From the NCBI GenBank assembly GCA_949715645.1, contig OX454527.1, forward strand, positions 20,486,865-20,550,864: a DNA stretch of 64,000 bases. The letters are read 5' to 3'. The notes under the pieces are model-generated. The model made no database searches, was not told the DNA's origin, and saw nothing but the letters and a program-made list of their open reading frames with translations. The translations under genes were made by a program, and so were the position numbers. The DNA comes from Portevinia maculata. Lineage: Eukaryota > Arthropoda > Insecta > Diptera > Syrphidae. Position 1 is the stretch's first letter, and each line of letters starts with the position of its first letter. Positions 63,483 to 64,000 of the stretch are shown here, piece by piece.

Positions 63483-64000
63483 ACAAGTAAGTGAAAACTG
63501 TCAGATCAAATCAGAACAGAAAAGTACAGCTTCGAGTCATATGTCCTCTCAGCTGCGAAATTGCAAATAGATGATCCTTTTCTTGATCTTTGTTTTCTAG
63601 TGAGTTTCAGGTTTTAAGTGAGCATTGTACCGTCAATGTTTGGCCTGATGTGGATTCGATCACAATTTAAACTCGTTCCAAGTTATTTTTTCGATTTTTT
63701 TTTGTAACATTAAGCTAAGAAATACGATATCCCATGCCAAAAAAATAGATCAGTTGGCATCAGTACAATTTGAATTTTCAAATTTAACACATTTCACTCA
63801 CTTGCCCTACCTCAAAACTAGGTACAGAAAATCTTGTGCTAAACTCATCTGCACAGCTTCATGGAACACAAATTGACAGAATGTATAACACTTTGGGGCC
63901 AGATTTTTACTCATGGAACAGCAAATCTTGTACTTTTCTGATCTTTTCTGTACTTCTTTGTGCAGCTAAGGTTCACTAAAAAACATCTATTGAAACCATA
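63483..64000. other. Flank beyond the piggyBac TTAA; nothing recognised
   Basis: The sequence outside the piggyBac end shows no repeat shared within the window and no coding signature. Confidence 0.35.

Overview
The window looks like nuclear DNA of a higher fly (Diptera): AT-rich and spliceosomal-scale, with insect-type jockey/I/RTE LINEs, DINE-1-like Helitron-related repeats, mariner, hAT, piggyBac, Transib and tRNA-derived SINEs. The species cannot be named from sequence alone. I see no intact host protein gene. Almost everything recognisable is mobile DNA, mostly broken and in both orientations, with elements nested up to five deep. All family names come from motif recognition, not database searches. 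No repeat library, BLAST or HMM was run.

Layout. 0-6.3 kb: a short inverted-repeat element, an RTE tail, a Tc1/IS630-like element with terminal inverted repeats (TIRs), and the first copy of an element carrying a 10-bp-period minisatellite. 6.3-9.6 kb: a complete hAT element with 8-bp target duplications and a decayed TTF-finger transposase. 10.4-15.1 kb: RTE fragments in both orientations, an I-clade fragment and the 3' half of a second hAT. 15.6-22.6 kb: an RTE element split by a jockey-like LINE, which is itself split by an antisense LINE fragment and by DINE-like elements. 24.5-26.5 kb: I-clade, RTE and jockey debris. 26.5-30.3 kb: the least repetitive part, with a possible host 5' exon region and tRNA-derived SINEs, one with a perfect 14-bp target duplication.

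30.3-40.6 kb is the most interesting region. Two oppositely oriented Transib-like (RAG1-related) transposons have CACTGTGG / CACAGTGG ends. The second is split by a hAT element that itself holds a mariner and a LINE. That LINE holds an 808-bp hAT-type non-autonomous element, which holds a 251-bp Harbinger-like MITE. The two halves of one LINE target site lie in positions that need an inversion to explain them.

40.6-52.9 kb: a LINE tail, a SINE, a widespread repeat and a decayed I-clade LINE. That I-clade LINE is interrupted inside its endonuclease by a structurally complete jockey-clade LINE (46695-52666) with both ORFs open and a perfect 14-bp target duplication. This jockey is the only element here that looks potentially functional. 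Its 5' UTR contains a tRNA-like segment with a perfect box B.

55.7-63.5 kb: a Gly/Arg-rich ORF, the second (inverted) copy of the minisatellite element, and a repeat split by a ~2.9-kb composite insertion that contains a long-TIR element with a LINE inside. Last comes a piggyBac transposase gene interrupted by a LINE with target duplication. Overall the window reads as a transposon graveyard, such as pericentromeric heterochromatin or a piRNA-cluster-like locus. It records insertion order clearly, because many flanking halves can be matched across each insertion.
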